NCBI GenBank assembly: GCA_035281425.1
Contig: DATEDX010000020.1
Coordinates: 1 to 42,607 of the forward strand
Origin: JAICND01 sp035281425
GTDB taxonomy: Bacteria > Actinomycetota > Acidimicrobiia > Spongiisociales > ZC4RG35
DNA: 42,607 nucleotides
Direction: 5' to 3'
The position numbers were made by a program, and so were the translations under genes. Each line of letters starts with the position of its first letter. The stretch's first letter is position 1. Below are positions 29,499 to 37,746 of the stretch, piece by piece. Under the pieces are notes generated by a model. The model had not been told where the DNA came from. It was given only the letters and a program-made list of their open reading frames with translations, and ran no database searches.

Positions 29499-30731
29499 AT
29501 GAGAGGCCGCCCTCTCCTCTTCACCTCCTACGAGGCCGATGCGGCCATCTTCCCCACCACCACCAAGAAGGTGCTGATGGCGGTGATGCTGGCGGTGGCG
29601 GTCACCTTGCCGCTCCAGTTCATCCCTGGTTTGAAGTGGCTGGGCAGCAATGCCTGGCTGGTGATTCTGGGGCAGGTGATGATCTTCGCCATCGGCGCCT
29701 TGGGCCTCAACATCCTCACCGGCCTCGCCGGGCAGGTGTCCTTGGGTCACGCCTTCTTCATGGCGGTGGGTGGGTATACGGCGGTGGTCCTGGGAGCGGA
29801 GGCGAGTCCCACCCTGGTCGGGTTGGGCCTCCCCATGTGGATCTGGTTGCCAGCGGCTGGGATCGCCGCCGCCCTGGTCGGATTCCTGGTGGCGCCGACC
29901 GCAGTGCGGGTGCGGGGCCTCTACCTGGCCTTTGTCACCATCGGCCTGGTCTTCGTCGGGGATCACGTGTTCCGAAATCTCCGCAACGTCTCTGGTGGTC
30001 CCGGCATCGGGCGGGAATGGCCAGCGTTGGAACTCCGTCTGTGGAGGGAAGAACAGCCGTTGATTAGCTTCGCCACCGCCGGGCCCTGGTTTGGGGTCGA
30101 ACTCTCCCGGCAAGCCAAGCAGTACCTCTTCCTCCTCCTGCTGGCGGTGGTTTTTGCCCTGGCCCACAAGAACATCGCCCGCTCTCGCCTGGGCAGGGCG
30201 TTCGCCTCCATCCGCGACCGTGACATCGCCGCCGAGGTGATGGGGGTCAACGAAGTCCGTTACAAAGCCCTCGCCTTTGGGGTTTCCTCCTTCTTTGCCG
30301 GCGTTGCCGGCGCCCTGCTCGCCTCATATTTTGGGAGCCGCATCCCCGAAGCCTGGGACCTGCTGCTTTCGGTCCAATTCATCGCCATCATCCTCATCGG
30401 GGGGGCAGGCACCACCGCCGGCGCCATCCTCGGTTCCTTTTTCGTGGTGATGGTGCCCCGATTGGTCGAGAACCTCACACGGTGGATCGGTGGCCTCACC
30501 TCGGGAGAGGGCATCGGCGCCGCGGTCGCCAACTTCATACTCTCCACCGGGCCGGCCGACTTCGGCTTGGTAGGGACTAGCGCCATCGGTCCGGGGCTGT
30601 CGGTTTTTCAGCTCAACCTGGTGTTATACGGCCTGCTCATCGTCATTTTCCTTATATTCGAGCCCCTGGGATTGTTCGGGATCTGGCTCCGGGTCCGGAA
30701 CTACTGGAAAGGATGGCCCTTTACCTACTAG
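29499..30731 (+). CDS. livM: Branched-chain amino acid-type ABC permease (LivM family)
   Basis: This 410-aa permease has the LivM signature ALGLNILTGLAGQVSLGHAFFMAVGGYTAVVLG and the ATPase-contact segment RSRLGRAFASIRDRDIAAEVMGVNEVRYKALAFGVSSFFAGVAGALL. About ten membrane segments are seen. The N-terminus (MRGRPLLFTSYEADAAIFPTTTKK) is cytoplasmic. It is longer than E. coli LivM partly through the insert after FVGDHVFRNLRNVSGGPGI. The ATG at 29499 follows GGAGG at 8 bases, placed right after the repeat array. The C-terminus is followed after 62 bases by the binding-protein gene. Confidence 0.92.
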   Translation: MRGRPLLFTSYEADAAIFPTTTKKVLMAVMLAVAVTLPLQFIPGLKWLGSNAWLVILGQVMIFAIGALGLNILTGLAGQVSLGHAFFMAVGGYTAVVLGAEASPTLVGLGLPMWIWLPAAGIAAALVGFLVAPTAVRVRGLYLAFVTIGLVFVGDHVFRNLRNVSGGPGIGREWPALELRLWREEQPLISFATAGPWFGVELSRQAKQYLFLLLLAVVFALAHKNIARSRLGRAFASIRDRDIAAEVMGVNEVRYKALAFGVSSFFAGVAGALLASYFGSRIPEAWDLLLSVQFIAIILIGGAGTTAGAILGSFFVVMVPRLVENLTRWIGGLTSGEGIGAAVANFILSTGPADFGLVGTSAIGPGLSVFQLNLVLYGLLIVIFLIFEPLGLFGIWLRVRNYWKGWPFTY

Positions 30732-30793
30732 ACACAACACTCCGGCTTCCCTCAGCGGAATGCCGGCCAACGAGAAAGAGGAGGAAGACAAAG

Positions 30794-32212
30794 ATGACAC
30801 GACCGCACAGGATGACCGTTCTGTTGGTGGCCTTCGGGCTGCTGGTGGCGGCCTGTGGCGGCGGTGGCACCACCACTACTACCGGGACCACCGCTCCACC
30901 GGATACCACCACCACCAGCGCCGCCCCCACCACCACCGGGACCACGATGGCGGACATCGCCTTCGACATCGGGGTGACCGAAGACACCATCACCGTGGGG
31001 TTGCTGGCCGACCTCACCGGCATCTTCTCACCCCTGGTCCAGGACATCGTTGCTGCCCAAGAGGTGTATTGGGACTTGGTCAACGAGGCCGGGGGCATCG
31101 CCGACCGCCAGATCGAACTCAACATCCAGGACACCAACTACAACGTGGACACCCACCGCACCCAGTACGAGGCGATTCGGGACCAGGTGGCCATCATCAG
31201 CCAGTCGACGGGATCTCCCCACACCGCAGGGGTGATTGACCTGATGCTCGAAGACGACGTCGTGGCCATCCCTCTCTCCTGGTACTCGGGGTGGAACGAT
31301 CCCGCCTTCGACCAGAGCACGGCTCTCGAACTGGGAACCAACTACTGCTTCGAAGGCATGAACGTGGTGGAGTGGATGTCCGAGTACTACGAGACCGAGA
31401 ACGGGGCTGCTCCTAGCTGGGCGGTCATCAGCTTCCCCGGTGAATACGGTCAGGACAGTGCCTTCGGGGCCAAGCACGCCATCACCGAGCTGGGACTAGA
31501 ACTGGTCTTCGATGGCGAGGGGCTGGTCACTCCCGATCCGGCCGATCCCGAGACCGAGATCATCAGCCAGATCGTCAGCACCGCTCCCGACATCGTCTTC
31601 GCCACCACCAACCCCACCAACCTGGCGGGGATCATGGGTGGCGCCTTCCAGGCCGGATTCCAGGGTCTGTGGACGGGAGCCGTCCCGAGCTACGACTTCC
31701 GCTTGCTTGACTCCCCGGTGGCGCCGATCGTCGACGCCGCCTTCTTCCAATCGGGATACAACGTCTCCTGGGGCACCGACGCTCCGGGGATGGCTCCGCT
31801 GGTGGAGGCGATGTTGGCGGCCCGTCCCGACCTCCGTCCCTCCGATGCCTTCGTTATCGGGTGGCTGGAAGCGAAGATGACCGAGGAGATCCTGCGGGTG
31901 GCTGCCGCCAACGGTGATCTCACCCGGGCCGGGATCAAGACCGCCGCCCTCTCCATCGAGGGTTTCGGGTTCGAAGGATTGCTCCCCGACCAGAGCTATT
32001 CGCCCCCTGAGGATCCCAACACCTATTCGACTCGGGCCAGCGCCATGTTCAAGCCGAACCTGGAGGCCTATACCACTGCTGGCGGGCAGGCGCAGACCAT
32101 TGGCAGCGCTCCCGACGGTGGCACCACCGGGTCCGACCTCCTCGCCGACTTCTTCGTCGGTGATGTGGCCGCAGGCTACGACTTCCAAGGTCGTTGCTTC
32201 GTGGGTGGCTGA
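30794..32212 (+). CDS. ABC transporter substrate-binding lipoprotein (Peripla_BP_6/LivK type)
   Basis: This 472-aa protein has a lipoprotein signal: MTRPHRMTVLLVAFGLLVAAC with the lipid-attached Cys21, then a Gly/Thr/Pro-rich spacer (about 22-50) and a type I periplasmic-binding fold starting DTITVGLLADLTGIFSPLVQ. The segment LVNEAGGIADRQIELNIQDTNYN is typical of LivK-like proteins. It captures the substrate outside the membrane for the LivHMFG importer. The ATG at 30794 is chosen because AGGAGG ends 9 bases upstream and the lipobox is at the correct distance; the open frame upstream overlaps livM. A hairpin after the stop may lower expression of the ATPase genes relative to this one. Confidence 0.92.
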   Translation: MTRPHRMTVLLVAFGLLVAACGGGGTTTTTGTTAPPDTTTTSAAPTTTGTTMADIAFDIGVTEDTITVGLLADLTGIFSPLVQDIVAAQEVYWDLVNEAGGIADRQIELNIQDTNYNVDTHRTQYEAIRDQVAIISQSTGSPHTAGVIDLMLEDDVVAIPLSWYSGWNDPAFDQSTALELGTNYCFEGMNVVEWMSEYYETENGAAPSWAVISFPGEYGQDSAFGAKHAITELGLELVFDGEGLVTPDPADPETEIISQIVSTAPDIVFATTNPTNLAGIMGGAFQAGFQGLWTGAVPSYDFRLLDSPVAPIVDAAFFQSGYNVSWGTDAPGMAPLVEAMLAARPDLRPSDAFVIGWLEAKMTEEILRVAAANGDLTRAGIKTAALSIEGFGFEGLLPDQSYSPPEDPNTYSTRASAMFKPNLEAYTTAGGQAQTIGSAPDGGTTGSDLLADFFVGDVAAGYDFQGRCFVGG

Positions 32213-32229
32213 GCGGTTCTGACATAGCA

Positions 32230-32256
32230 GGAGGGGGGCTCATCGAGCCCCCCTCC
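32230..32256 (+). terminator. GC-rich hairpin between binding-protein gene and livF
   Basis: GGAGGGGGGCT (32230-32240) pairs exactly with AGCCCCCCTCC (32246-32256) around loop CATCG. No T-tract follows. In this place it could stabilise the binding-protein mRNA or partly stop transcription, giving more binding protein than ATPase. Confidence 0.7.
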
Positions 32257-32269
32257 GCAACCGAGGACG

Positions 32270-33067
32270 GTGCCCGTGCTACAGGTCTCCAATCTGGAAG
32301 TGGTCTACAACGACGTGGTGCTGGTGCTGCGAGGCATCTCCCTCGAAGTGCCCACCGGCAAGATCGTCGCCTTGCTGGGCGCCAACGGGGCCGGCAAGAC
32401 CACCACCATGAGGGCTATCACCGGGCTCCTCGACGTCCACGAGGGCGATGTCACCAAAGGCCAGATCCACTTCGACGGGGTGGAGATCACCGATCACGAC
32501 CCCTCCGCCATCGTTCGCAGCGGCATCAGCCAGGTCATGGAGGGACGGCGAATCTTCGCTGAGATGACGGTGGAGGAGAACCTCCGCGCCGGTGCCTACA
32601 CCAATCATGACCGCAGCCGGGTAGAAGAAGCCCACGAGCGAGTGATGGCTCTTTTCCCGCCCCTGGCCGACAGGCGGCGGGCGGTGGCCGGCTACCTCTC
32701 CGGTGGAGAACAGCAGATGCTGGCCATCGGCCGGGCATTGATGCAGGAGCCCAAGCTGCTCATCCTCGACGAACCTTCACTGGGACTGGCCCCCCGGCTG
32801 GTGCAACAAATCCGAGACATCATCGTCGAAATCAACCGCCAGGGAATCTCGGTGCTGCTCATCGAGCAGAACGCCAACATGGCTCTCTCCATCGCCCACC
32901 ACGGGTACATCATGGAGACAGGAAAGATGGTGATGGACGGGTCGCCTCAGAAGCTGCTGCGCGACGCCGACGTCCAGGAGTTCTACCTGGGGCTGCGGGG
33001 AGAAGGTGAACGGAAGTCGTTCCGGGACGTGAAGCATTACAAGAGAAGGAAGCGATGGCTCTCTTGA
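32270..33067 (+). CDS. livF: ABC transporter ATP-binding protein (LivF family)
   Basis: This 265-aa ATPase has Walker A GANGAGKT (37-44), the signature LSGGEQQ (143-149), Walker B LLILDEP (163-169) and the LivF-type SQVMEGRRIFAEMTVEENLRAGAY. With LivG it powers the importer. The GTG at 32270 is used; a second GTG at 32276 is possible. The C-terminus has a basic extension (KHYKRRKRWLS) beyond the usual LivF end. Its TGA (33065-33067) shares its last base with the first heptamer of the following array. Confidence 0.93.
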   Translation: MPVLQVSNLEVVYNDVVLVLRGISLEVPTGKIVALLGANGAGKTTTMRAITGLLDVHEGDVTKGQIHFDGVEITDHDPSAIVRSGISQVMEGRRIFAEMTVEENLRAGAYTNHDRSRVEEAHERVMALFPPLADRRRAVAGYLSGGEQQMLAIGRALMQEPKLLILDEPSLGLAPRLVQQIRDIIVEINRQGISVLLIEQNANMALSIAHHGYIMETGKMVMDGSPQKLLRDADVQEFYLGLRGEGERKSFRDVKHYKRRKRWLS

Positions 33068-33136
33068 GACGGAAGCCGGTAGCCGGGAGACGGAAGCCGG
33101 TAGCCGGGAGACGGAAGACGTGAGACGTGAGACGTG
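33067..33136. repeat. Heptamer array that exactly fills the livF-livG gap
   Basis: Ten 7-bp units: AGACGGA, AGCCGGT, AGCCGGG, repeated once in the same order, then AGACGGA and three AGACGTG. The first base is the A of the livF TGA. The last three bases (33134-33136) are the GTG start of livG. Confidence 0.92.
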
Positions 33137-33970
33137 AGTAAGGAACGCCTCCTGGAGTTCAAGGACGTAAAGCTCTCCTTTAAAGGGGTGCGGGCCATCG
33201 ATGGGGTGTCCTTCCACGTCGATGAAGGAGAGCTGTTTGCCATCATCGGTCCCAACGGGGCAGGGAAGACCTCGATCTTCAATTGCCTCAACCAGGTCTA
33301 TCACCCCCAGGAGGGTGAGATCCTGTGGAAGGGGCAGTCGATCTTGGGGCTGCGACCCAACAAGACCGCCGAATTGGGCATTGCCCGCACTTTCCAGAAC
33401 ATCGCCCTCTTCCCCCACATGACGGTGATCGAGAACATCCTCACCGGTCGTCATGTCCGCATGCGCCACGGGGCCCTGGCTGGGGCGCTGTGGTGGGGGA
33501 GGGCCAAGAAGGAGGAGATGGCTAACCGCTTCAAGGCCGAAGACATCATCGACTTTCTCGAGATCGAACAGTGGCGCAAATACCCGGTGGGGTTGTTGCC
33601 CTACGGCATCCAGAAACGGGTCGAGTTGGGGCGGGCCTTGGCCATGGAGCCCGAACTGCTGTTGCTCGACGAACCGGTAGCGGGGATGAACCTGGAGGAG
33701 ACTGAAGACATGGCCCGGTTCATCCTTGACATCCAAGACGAGCTCGACATCTCCATCATCCTCGTGGAACACGACATGGGCTTGGTGATGGACATCGCCG
33801 ACCGAGTCATGGTGGTCGACTTCGGGAAGAAGATCGCCGAAGGCCAACCGGCCGAGGTGCAGCGCAACCCGGAGGTGATCCGGGCCTACCTCGGAGAGGA
33901 GTTCCAGACCACCGAACTGCTCGACGCGGAGGCAGAGGTGGTGGAGGCGACGCCACCGTCCGACGCCTGA
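33134..33970 (+). CDS. livG: ABC transporter ATP-binding protein (LivG family)
   Basis: This 278-aa ATPase has Walker A GPNGAGKT (39-46) and ARTFQNIALFPHMTVIENILTGRH, which is typical of LivG. The signature region is LPYGIQKRVELGRALA, Walker B is LLLLDEP, and it has the long LivG helical insert. The GTG at 33134 is the last part of a heptamer repeat, and no Shine-Dalgarno is present, so initiation may depend on coupling to livF or on the repeat leader. The C-terminus has an acidic tail (LLDAEAEVVEATPPSDA). It is the last gene of the operon and is followed by a palindrome. Confidence 0.93.
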   Translation: MSKERLLEFKDVKLSFKGVRAIDGVSFHVDEGELFAIIGPNGAGKTSIFNCLNQVYHPQEGEILWKGQSILGLRPNKTAELGIARTFQNIALFPHMTVIENILTGRHVRMRHGALAGALWWGRAKKEEMANRFKAEDIIDFLEIEQWRKYPVGLLPYGIQKRVELGRALAMEPELLLLDEPVAGMNLEETEDMARFILDIQDELDISIILVEHDMGLVMDIADRVMVVDFGKKIAEGQPAEVQRNPEVIRAYLGEEFQTTELLDAEAEVVEATPPSDA

Positions 33971-33987
33971 GCCGGCCTAGGCCGGCT
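33970..33987. terminator. Perfect palindrome between convergent livG and bioY
   Basis: AGCCGGCCTAGGCCGGCT is its own reverse complement and can fold as a 7-bp stem with loop CTAG. It starts on the last base of the livG stop and lies 7 bases from the bioY stop, so it can serve both strands. There is no T-tract. Confidence 0.6.
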
Positions 33988-33994
33988 GGCAGAG

Positions 33995-34567
33995 TTAGTG
34001 ATCGCCGGTCAATCGCCAGGCGGTTGGTAAGGCAAAGCCCGCCGCCAGAGCCTTCAAGATGTCCCAGAAGACGAAGGGGACCACGCCCCCCGCCACCGCT
34101 TCCCCGAAGCTGAGCCCGACGCTGGCCATCAAGCCGACGACGCCGCAGGCGTAGATGATGAGGCTGCCGATGAGGAACGCCGAGAAGGCGGTCATCACCT
34201 TTCGGTCCTGGCGTCGCTCGGCCATCTTGCCCACCACCCAGGCTGCCACCACGAACCCCACCAGGTACCCACCGGTATTTCCGGTGAGCACTGCCCACCC
34301 CTGGCTCTGCTCGGCGTACACGGGAAGGACCAGCCCGGCTACCAGGTAGAGCGCCATGCTGGCGGTTCCCGCCACCGACCCGAGGACCCCGCCGGCCAAC
34401 AAAACCACCAGCGTCTGCAGGGTGAATGGAACCTCGATGGGTGGAATCCGGAAGCTGGCTTGGGCGGCCAGGCTCAACAAACCGGCGAACACCGGCACCC
34501 CCAACCAAGTGGCGGCGCGGGAGCGGGGAAAGATGCGGGTGGCAAGAACCGGGGCAGCAGTCGTCAA
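33995..34567 (-). CDS. bioY: Biotin ECF transporter S component (BioY)
   Basis: This 190-aa membrane protein has about six hydrophobic segments and BioY motifs: IEVPFTLQTLVVLLAGGVLG, YLVAGLVLPVYAE and TGNTGGYLVGFVVAAW. BioY binds biotin for uptake; the energising EcfA/EcfT or BioMN genes are not in the window, so it uses shared modules or works alone. The start is TTG at 34567 because GAGGAGGAG precedes it; the longer frame from GTG 34594 has no such signal. TAAAGT lies about 35 bases upstream of the TTG as a possible -10 box. It is divergent from the PDZ-Lon gene. Confidence 0.92.
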   Translation of the reverse strand: MTTAAPVLATRIFPRSRAATWLGVPVFAGLLSLAAQASFRIPPIEVPFTLQTLVVLLAGGVLGSVAGTASMALYLVAGLVLPVYAEQSQGWAVLTGNTGGYLVGFVVAAWVVGKMAERRQDRKVMTAFSAFLIGSLIIYACGVVGLMASVGLSFGEAVAGGVVPFVFWDILKALAAGFALPTAWRLTGDH

Positions 34568-34640
34568 GTCTCCTCCTCGGACGGGACGGTTCACACTTTA
34601 AGACTGCTATACCCCCGGCCGGGTTACGATCAGCCCCGAG

Positions 34641-35675
34641 TTGGCTGAGGCCTTTTCACCCCCTTCACCGCGACGCTGGCCACTGGTGGCAGCGCTGGGA
34701 TCGTTGTTGTTGGGGATCGGAGCGGTGGCCGCCTGGAGCATGAACCTGCCCGTTTATGCGTTTTCCAGTGGTCCGGTGGGCGATGCGGTGGACGTGGTAG
34801 AGGTGGAAGAGGCCGAGATCTACACGCCTCAGGGGGAACTGATCATGCTCACCGTCTCCAGCCAGGAGGTGAACCTCTTCGAGGCGGTAGCGGCGGCCAT
34901 CGACCCCGATGTCGACCTGGTGCCGCGGGAAGCGGTGCGACCTCGAGATGAAACCGACGAGGAGTTCGTGTTACGCAACCGTTCGCTGATGGACACCTCG
35001 ACCGAAACCGCCATCACCCTCGCCCTACAGCGACTTGGTTACGCCATCACCCCAGCCTCGGATGGGATTCGGATCGCCGAGGTGGTGGAGGACACGCCGG
35101 CGGCCGCGGTTCTGGAGGTGGACGATGTCATCGTGGGGGTGGCCGGAGACGAGGTAACGGTGGCCGAGGACCTGGGGCCGATTGTCACCAGTTTCGAAGT
35201 AGGCGACACCATCGACCTCGACATCCGCCGAGGCGAAACGGAGGAAAACGTGACGGTGGAACTGGTGCCCCGGACCGACGATCCCAACCGACCCATGATC
35301 GGCATCAGCGTCGAGACCCTCAACCCCCGCTTCAACTTCCCCTTCCCCATCGCTATCGAAGCAGGGCAGATCGGGGGTCCGTCGGCGGGAATGATGTACA
35401 CCCTGGCGGTGATGGATCTGCTCGCTCCCGACGACCTCACCAAGGGCCATGTCATCGCCGGCACCGGCACCATCGACCTCGAAGGCAACGTTGGCGCCAT
35501 CGGTGGGGTGCGTCAAAAGGTGGTAGCAGCAGAAGCCGCCGGAGCCGAATACATGCTGGTTCCCCAGGCCAACCTGGTCGAAGCCGAAAGCGCCCGCCGC
35601 ACCCGGATGGAACTGGTCGGGGTCAATAACCTCGACGATGCCCTGGCGTTCCTAGCCACCCTCCCTCCGGTCTAG
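34641..35675 (+). CDS. PDZ-Lon domain secreted protease (YlbL type)
   Basis: This 344-aa protein has one N-terminal membrane helix (VAALGSLLLGIGAVAAWSM) and an extracytoplasmic body. Its PDZ domain covers about residues 140-210 (IRIAEVVEDTPAAAVLEVDDVIVGVAG), and the Lon-type (S16) proteolytic domain about 225-335. The Ser-Lys dyad is Ser248 in GGPSAGMMYTLAV and Lys293 in GVRQKVVAAEAAGAEYMLVP. It lacks the ATPase of Lon. YlbL-type proteases are widespread in Gram-positive bacteria and linked to envelope stress or division control. The start is TTG at 34641, with TACGAT (34625-34630) placing the transcript start about 4 bases before it. Confidence 0.92.
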   Translation: MAEAFSPPSPRRWPLVAALGSLLLGIGAVAAWSMNLPVYAFSSGPVGDAVDVVEVEEAEIYTPQGELIMLTVSSQEVNLFEAVAAAIDPDVDLVPREAVRPRDETDEEFVLRNRSLMDTSTETAITLALQRLGYAITPASDGIRIAEVVEDTPAAAVLEVDDVIVGVAGDEVTVAEDLGPIVTSFEVGDTIDLDIRRGETEENVTVELVPRTDDPNRPMIGISVETLNPRFNFPFPIAIEAGQIGGPSAGMMYTLAVMDLLAPDDLTKGHVIAGTGTIDLEGNVGAIGGVRQKVVAAEAAGAEYMLVPQANLVEAESARRTRMELVGVNNLDDALAFLATLPPV

Positions 35676-35700
35676 GGCTCTTCTCTCTTCAGGGCCCCCC

Positions 35701-35756
35701 TCCGTCTCACGTCTCACGTCTCACGTCTCACGTCCTCCGTCTTCCGTCTTCCGTCT
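35701..35756. repeat. Heptamer repeat array in reverse orientation (TCCGTCT/CACGTCT)
   Basis: Eight 7-bp units: TCCGTCT, three CACGTCT, CACGTCC and three TCCGTCT. On the minus strand they are the AGACGGA and AGACGTG units of the other arrays. It lies between the PDZ-Lon and DivIVA genes. Confidence 0.88.
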
Positions 35757-35795
35757 CTGTCAGGTCTCTTCCCGCACTTGTCCTCCCTCGGGGGG

Positions 35796-35801
35796 TATCT
35801 T
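35796..35801 (+). promoter_or_regulatory. -10 box TATCTT for the DivIVA-like gene
   Basis: The last T is 9 bases before the ATG at 35810, so the predicted leader is about 2 bases. No Shine-Dalgarno is present. Confidence 0.45.
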
Positions 35802-35809
35802 GGCCCGTT

Positions 35810-37711
35810 ATGGAGCAGGAGTTGACGCCGGCCGACCTGGCGGCTCAGCGCTTCCGCCAGGTTTTCCGGGGTTACGACCCTGAGGAAGTCAACGCCCATC
35901 TGGCCACTGTGGCCCAACAGATCCAAGACCTCACCGCCCAACGCGACCGGCTCGCCGGCCGGCTGGGGGAGTTCGCCGAGCGGGACCTGCAGTCCGAGTT
36001 CGCCGCTCTGGGTCAAGAGGTGGCGGCAGTGCTGGAATCGGCCCGCTCCGCCGCCGAAGCCATGCGGGAACGAGCCGCCACCGACGCCGCCCGCTGGCGT
36101 TCGGAGGCCCTGGCCGAAGCCGACGCCGAGCGCAAAGCCGCTCGGGCCGACGCTGAACACCTCCGGGGTGACGCCTGGACCACCGCCGAGGAACTCCTAC
36201 GCCAAGTCCAGGTGGAGTCCCGGCGCCTGCGGGAGTCGGCCGAACGGGATTCCCTCACCGTGCTCGGGGAGGCAGAACGCGAGGCTCATCGCCTCACTGC
36301 CGGGGCCAGACGGGAAGCCGAAGACCTGATGCGCTCCACCCGCATGGAAGCGGAGCGACTCAATGCCGAGGCCAAAGCCCGCCACGACGAAATCATCGAC
36401 CAGGCCCGGCGCCAGGCGGAGGCCGCCCAGGAGCGGGCCCGGGCCCTGGAGCAACGGCGCCAGGAACTGTTGACCGAACTGGAGACCCTCCGCTCCACCC
36501 TCTCCCGCATGGAAGGAGAACTGGACGAGCGCCGCACTCGACTGGGCCTCTCCGCCGCCAACGAGGCGATCGAAGATGAACGGTCGTCGGTGCGAGTGGT
36601 TCGAGGCGAGGATGCAGAAGAACACAACTGGGAATTGGGTGAGACCGTTCGGGTGGTTCCGGCCCGCCGTCGCGACACGGCCGAGGTCGAGCCCGAAGAG
36701 TTGGTAGCCGAAGTGCGACGCTTGCGAGAAGGTTCCCGTCCCCCGGTCGCTTCCAGCGTCGCCGGGACGGCGAGCGAGTTGTCGACCGAAACGGTTCCGG
36801 GTCCACCCTCGGCCCTCCCCGAGGCTGCTCCATCGATAGAGGAACCCGAACCGACGGCTCCACCGATAGTGGAACCCGAAACGACGGCTCCATCTCCCCC
36901 GGAACCCGCAACCACACCCACCTCCGTGTCCGCCCCGGAGCCGCCTCCCCCCGACGAAGTGGCGGACATCTTCCGCCGGCTGCGAGGAGAAGATCCCGTA
37001 CCGGTTGAGTCGCCCCTCCCTGGCGGAACTTCCCTAGCCGCTTCCGTCCCGCTTGCCGGGGAGCCGGCGCCGGCAGCTGCTGAAACCAGGACCTTGACGA
37101 TGGCCGATCCTTTCGAGTTGCGGGACCGACTCCTGCTGCCGGTAACCAACCGGGCCCTCCGCAACATCAAGCGCCAGCTCACCGAGCTCCAAAACCTCGC
37201 CCTGGAGGAGCTGAGGGTGTCCTCGGGAAGCTGGCGGCCGCCCGACGACGGCTTCGTCGAACAGCTTCGACCCGACCTGGTGGTTCTCACCGCTGAAGCC
37301 TTTTCCATGGGCCATACCGCCGCTGAGGAACTGGCCGGTCAAACCATGGCCCGTCCCCCCACCCCTTCCCGGAACGAGGCCGCTGACTTCTCTCGCCAGC
37401 TGGTCGACCAGCTCAGAGGGGTGATGGAAGGGCTCAGCGACGAAAGCGGGCGTGAGTTGTCCAGTGCAGTTTCCCGGGTCTTCCGGGTCTGGCGAACCGA
37501 CGAAGCCGAGCGCAAAGTGAGCGACCTGGCCGCGACCGCGTTTCACCAGGGCCTGGAGAGCACCCTGCTGAGAGCCGGGTGGGGCCGGAGCTTCGTCCTC
37601 TCCGGGCGGGGATGTGTCCGCTGCCGGGAGGCGGTGGAAGATCCCGCCGCCGCGCCCTTGCCTCCCCTCCATCCCGGCTGCACCTGCACCGTGGTCCCCA
37701 TCCCCGGCTGA
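35810..37711 (+). CDS. DivIVA-domain coiled-coil protein with phage Mu F/SPP1 gp7-like C-terminal module
   Basis: This 633-aa protein begins with a DivIVA domain (LTPADLAAQRFRQVFRGYDPEEVNAHLATVAQQI, residues 5-38), which in this family binds curved membrane at poles and septa. Residues about 38-250 are a charged Ala/Glu/Arg-rich coiled coil, and about 310-430 is Pro/Glu/Thr-rich and likely disordered. The last part (about 435-633) is folded and ends in GCVRCREAV then PPLHPGCTC: Cys602, Cys605, His621, Cys624 and Cys626. The pattern CxxC...PPxHPxCxC, with the helix before it (ERKVSDLAATAFHQGLESTLLRAGW), resembles the phage head morphogenesis family (Mu gpF/SPP1 gp7). No other phage gene is nearby. 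A zinc-binding module is an alternative reading. The DivIVA and coiled-coil calls are firm; the C-terminal relation is moderate. Confidence 0.85.
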   Translation: MEQELTPADLAAQRFRQVFRGYDPEEVNAHLATVAQQIQDLTAQRDRLAGRLGEFAERDLQSEFAALGQEVAAVLESARSAAEAMRERAATDAARWRSEALAEADAERKAARADAEHLRGDAWTTAEELLRQVQVESRRLRESAERDSLTVLGEAEREAHRLTAGARREAEDLMRSTRMEAERLNAEAKARHDEIIDQARRQAEAAQERARALEQRRQELLTELETLRSTLSRMEGELDERRTRLGLSAANEAIEDERSSVRVVRGEDAEEHNWELGETVRVVPARRRDTAEVEPEELVAEVRRLREGSRPPVASSVAGTASELSTETVPGPPSALPEAAPSIEEPEPTAPPIVEPETTAPSPPEPATTPTSVSAPEPPPPDEVADIFRRLRGEDPVPVESPLPGGTSLAASVPLAGEPAPAAAETRTLTMADPFELRDRLLLPVTNRALRNIKRQLTELQNLALEELRVSSGSWRPPDDGFVEQLRPDLVVLTAEAFSMGHTAAEELAGQTMARPPTPSRNEAADFSRQLVDQLRGVMEGLSDESGRELSSAVSRVFRVWRTDEAERKVSDLAATAFHQGLESTLLRAGWGRSFVLSGRGCVRCREAVEDPAAAPLPPLHPGCTCTVVPIPG

Positions 37712-37732
37712 TTGCTGGGCTCCGCTCGCCCG

Positions 37733-37738
37733 TACAAT
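37733..37738 (+). promoter_or_regulatory. -10 box TACAAT for the UPF0182 gene
   Basis: TACAAT is a near-consensus -10 box ending 9 bases before the ATG at 37747. The predicted leader is about 2 bases. Confidence 0.55.
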
Positions 37739-37746
37739 CGGCACCG

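Noticed and set aside
18215..33136. Heptamer arrays as CRISPR arrays.
   Set aside because: Units are 7 bp, directly joined, with no spacers; no cas genes are present.
37579..37746. Upstream extension of the UPF0182 protein.
   Set aside because: It overlaps the conserved Cys/His end of the DivIVA-like gene, and a -10 box plus ATG lie at 37733-37749.
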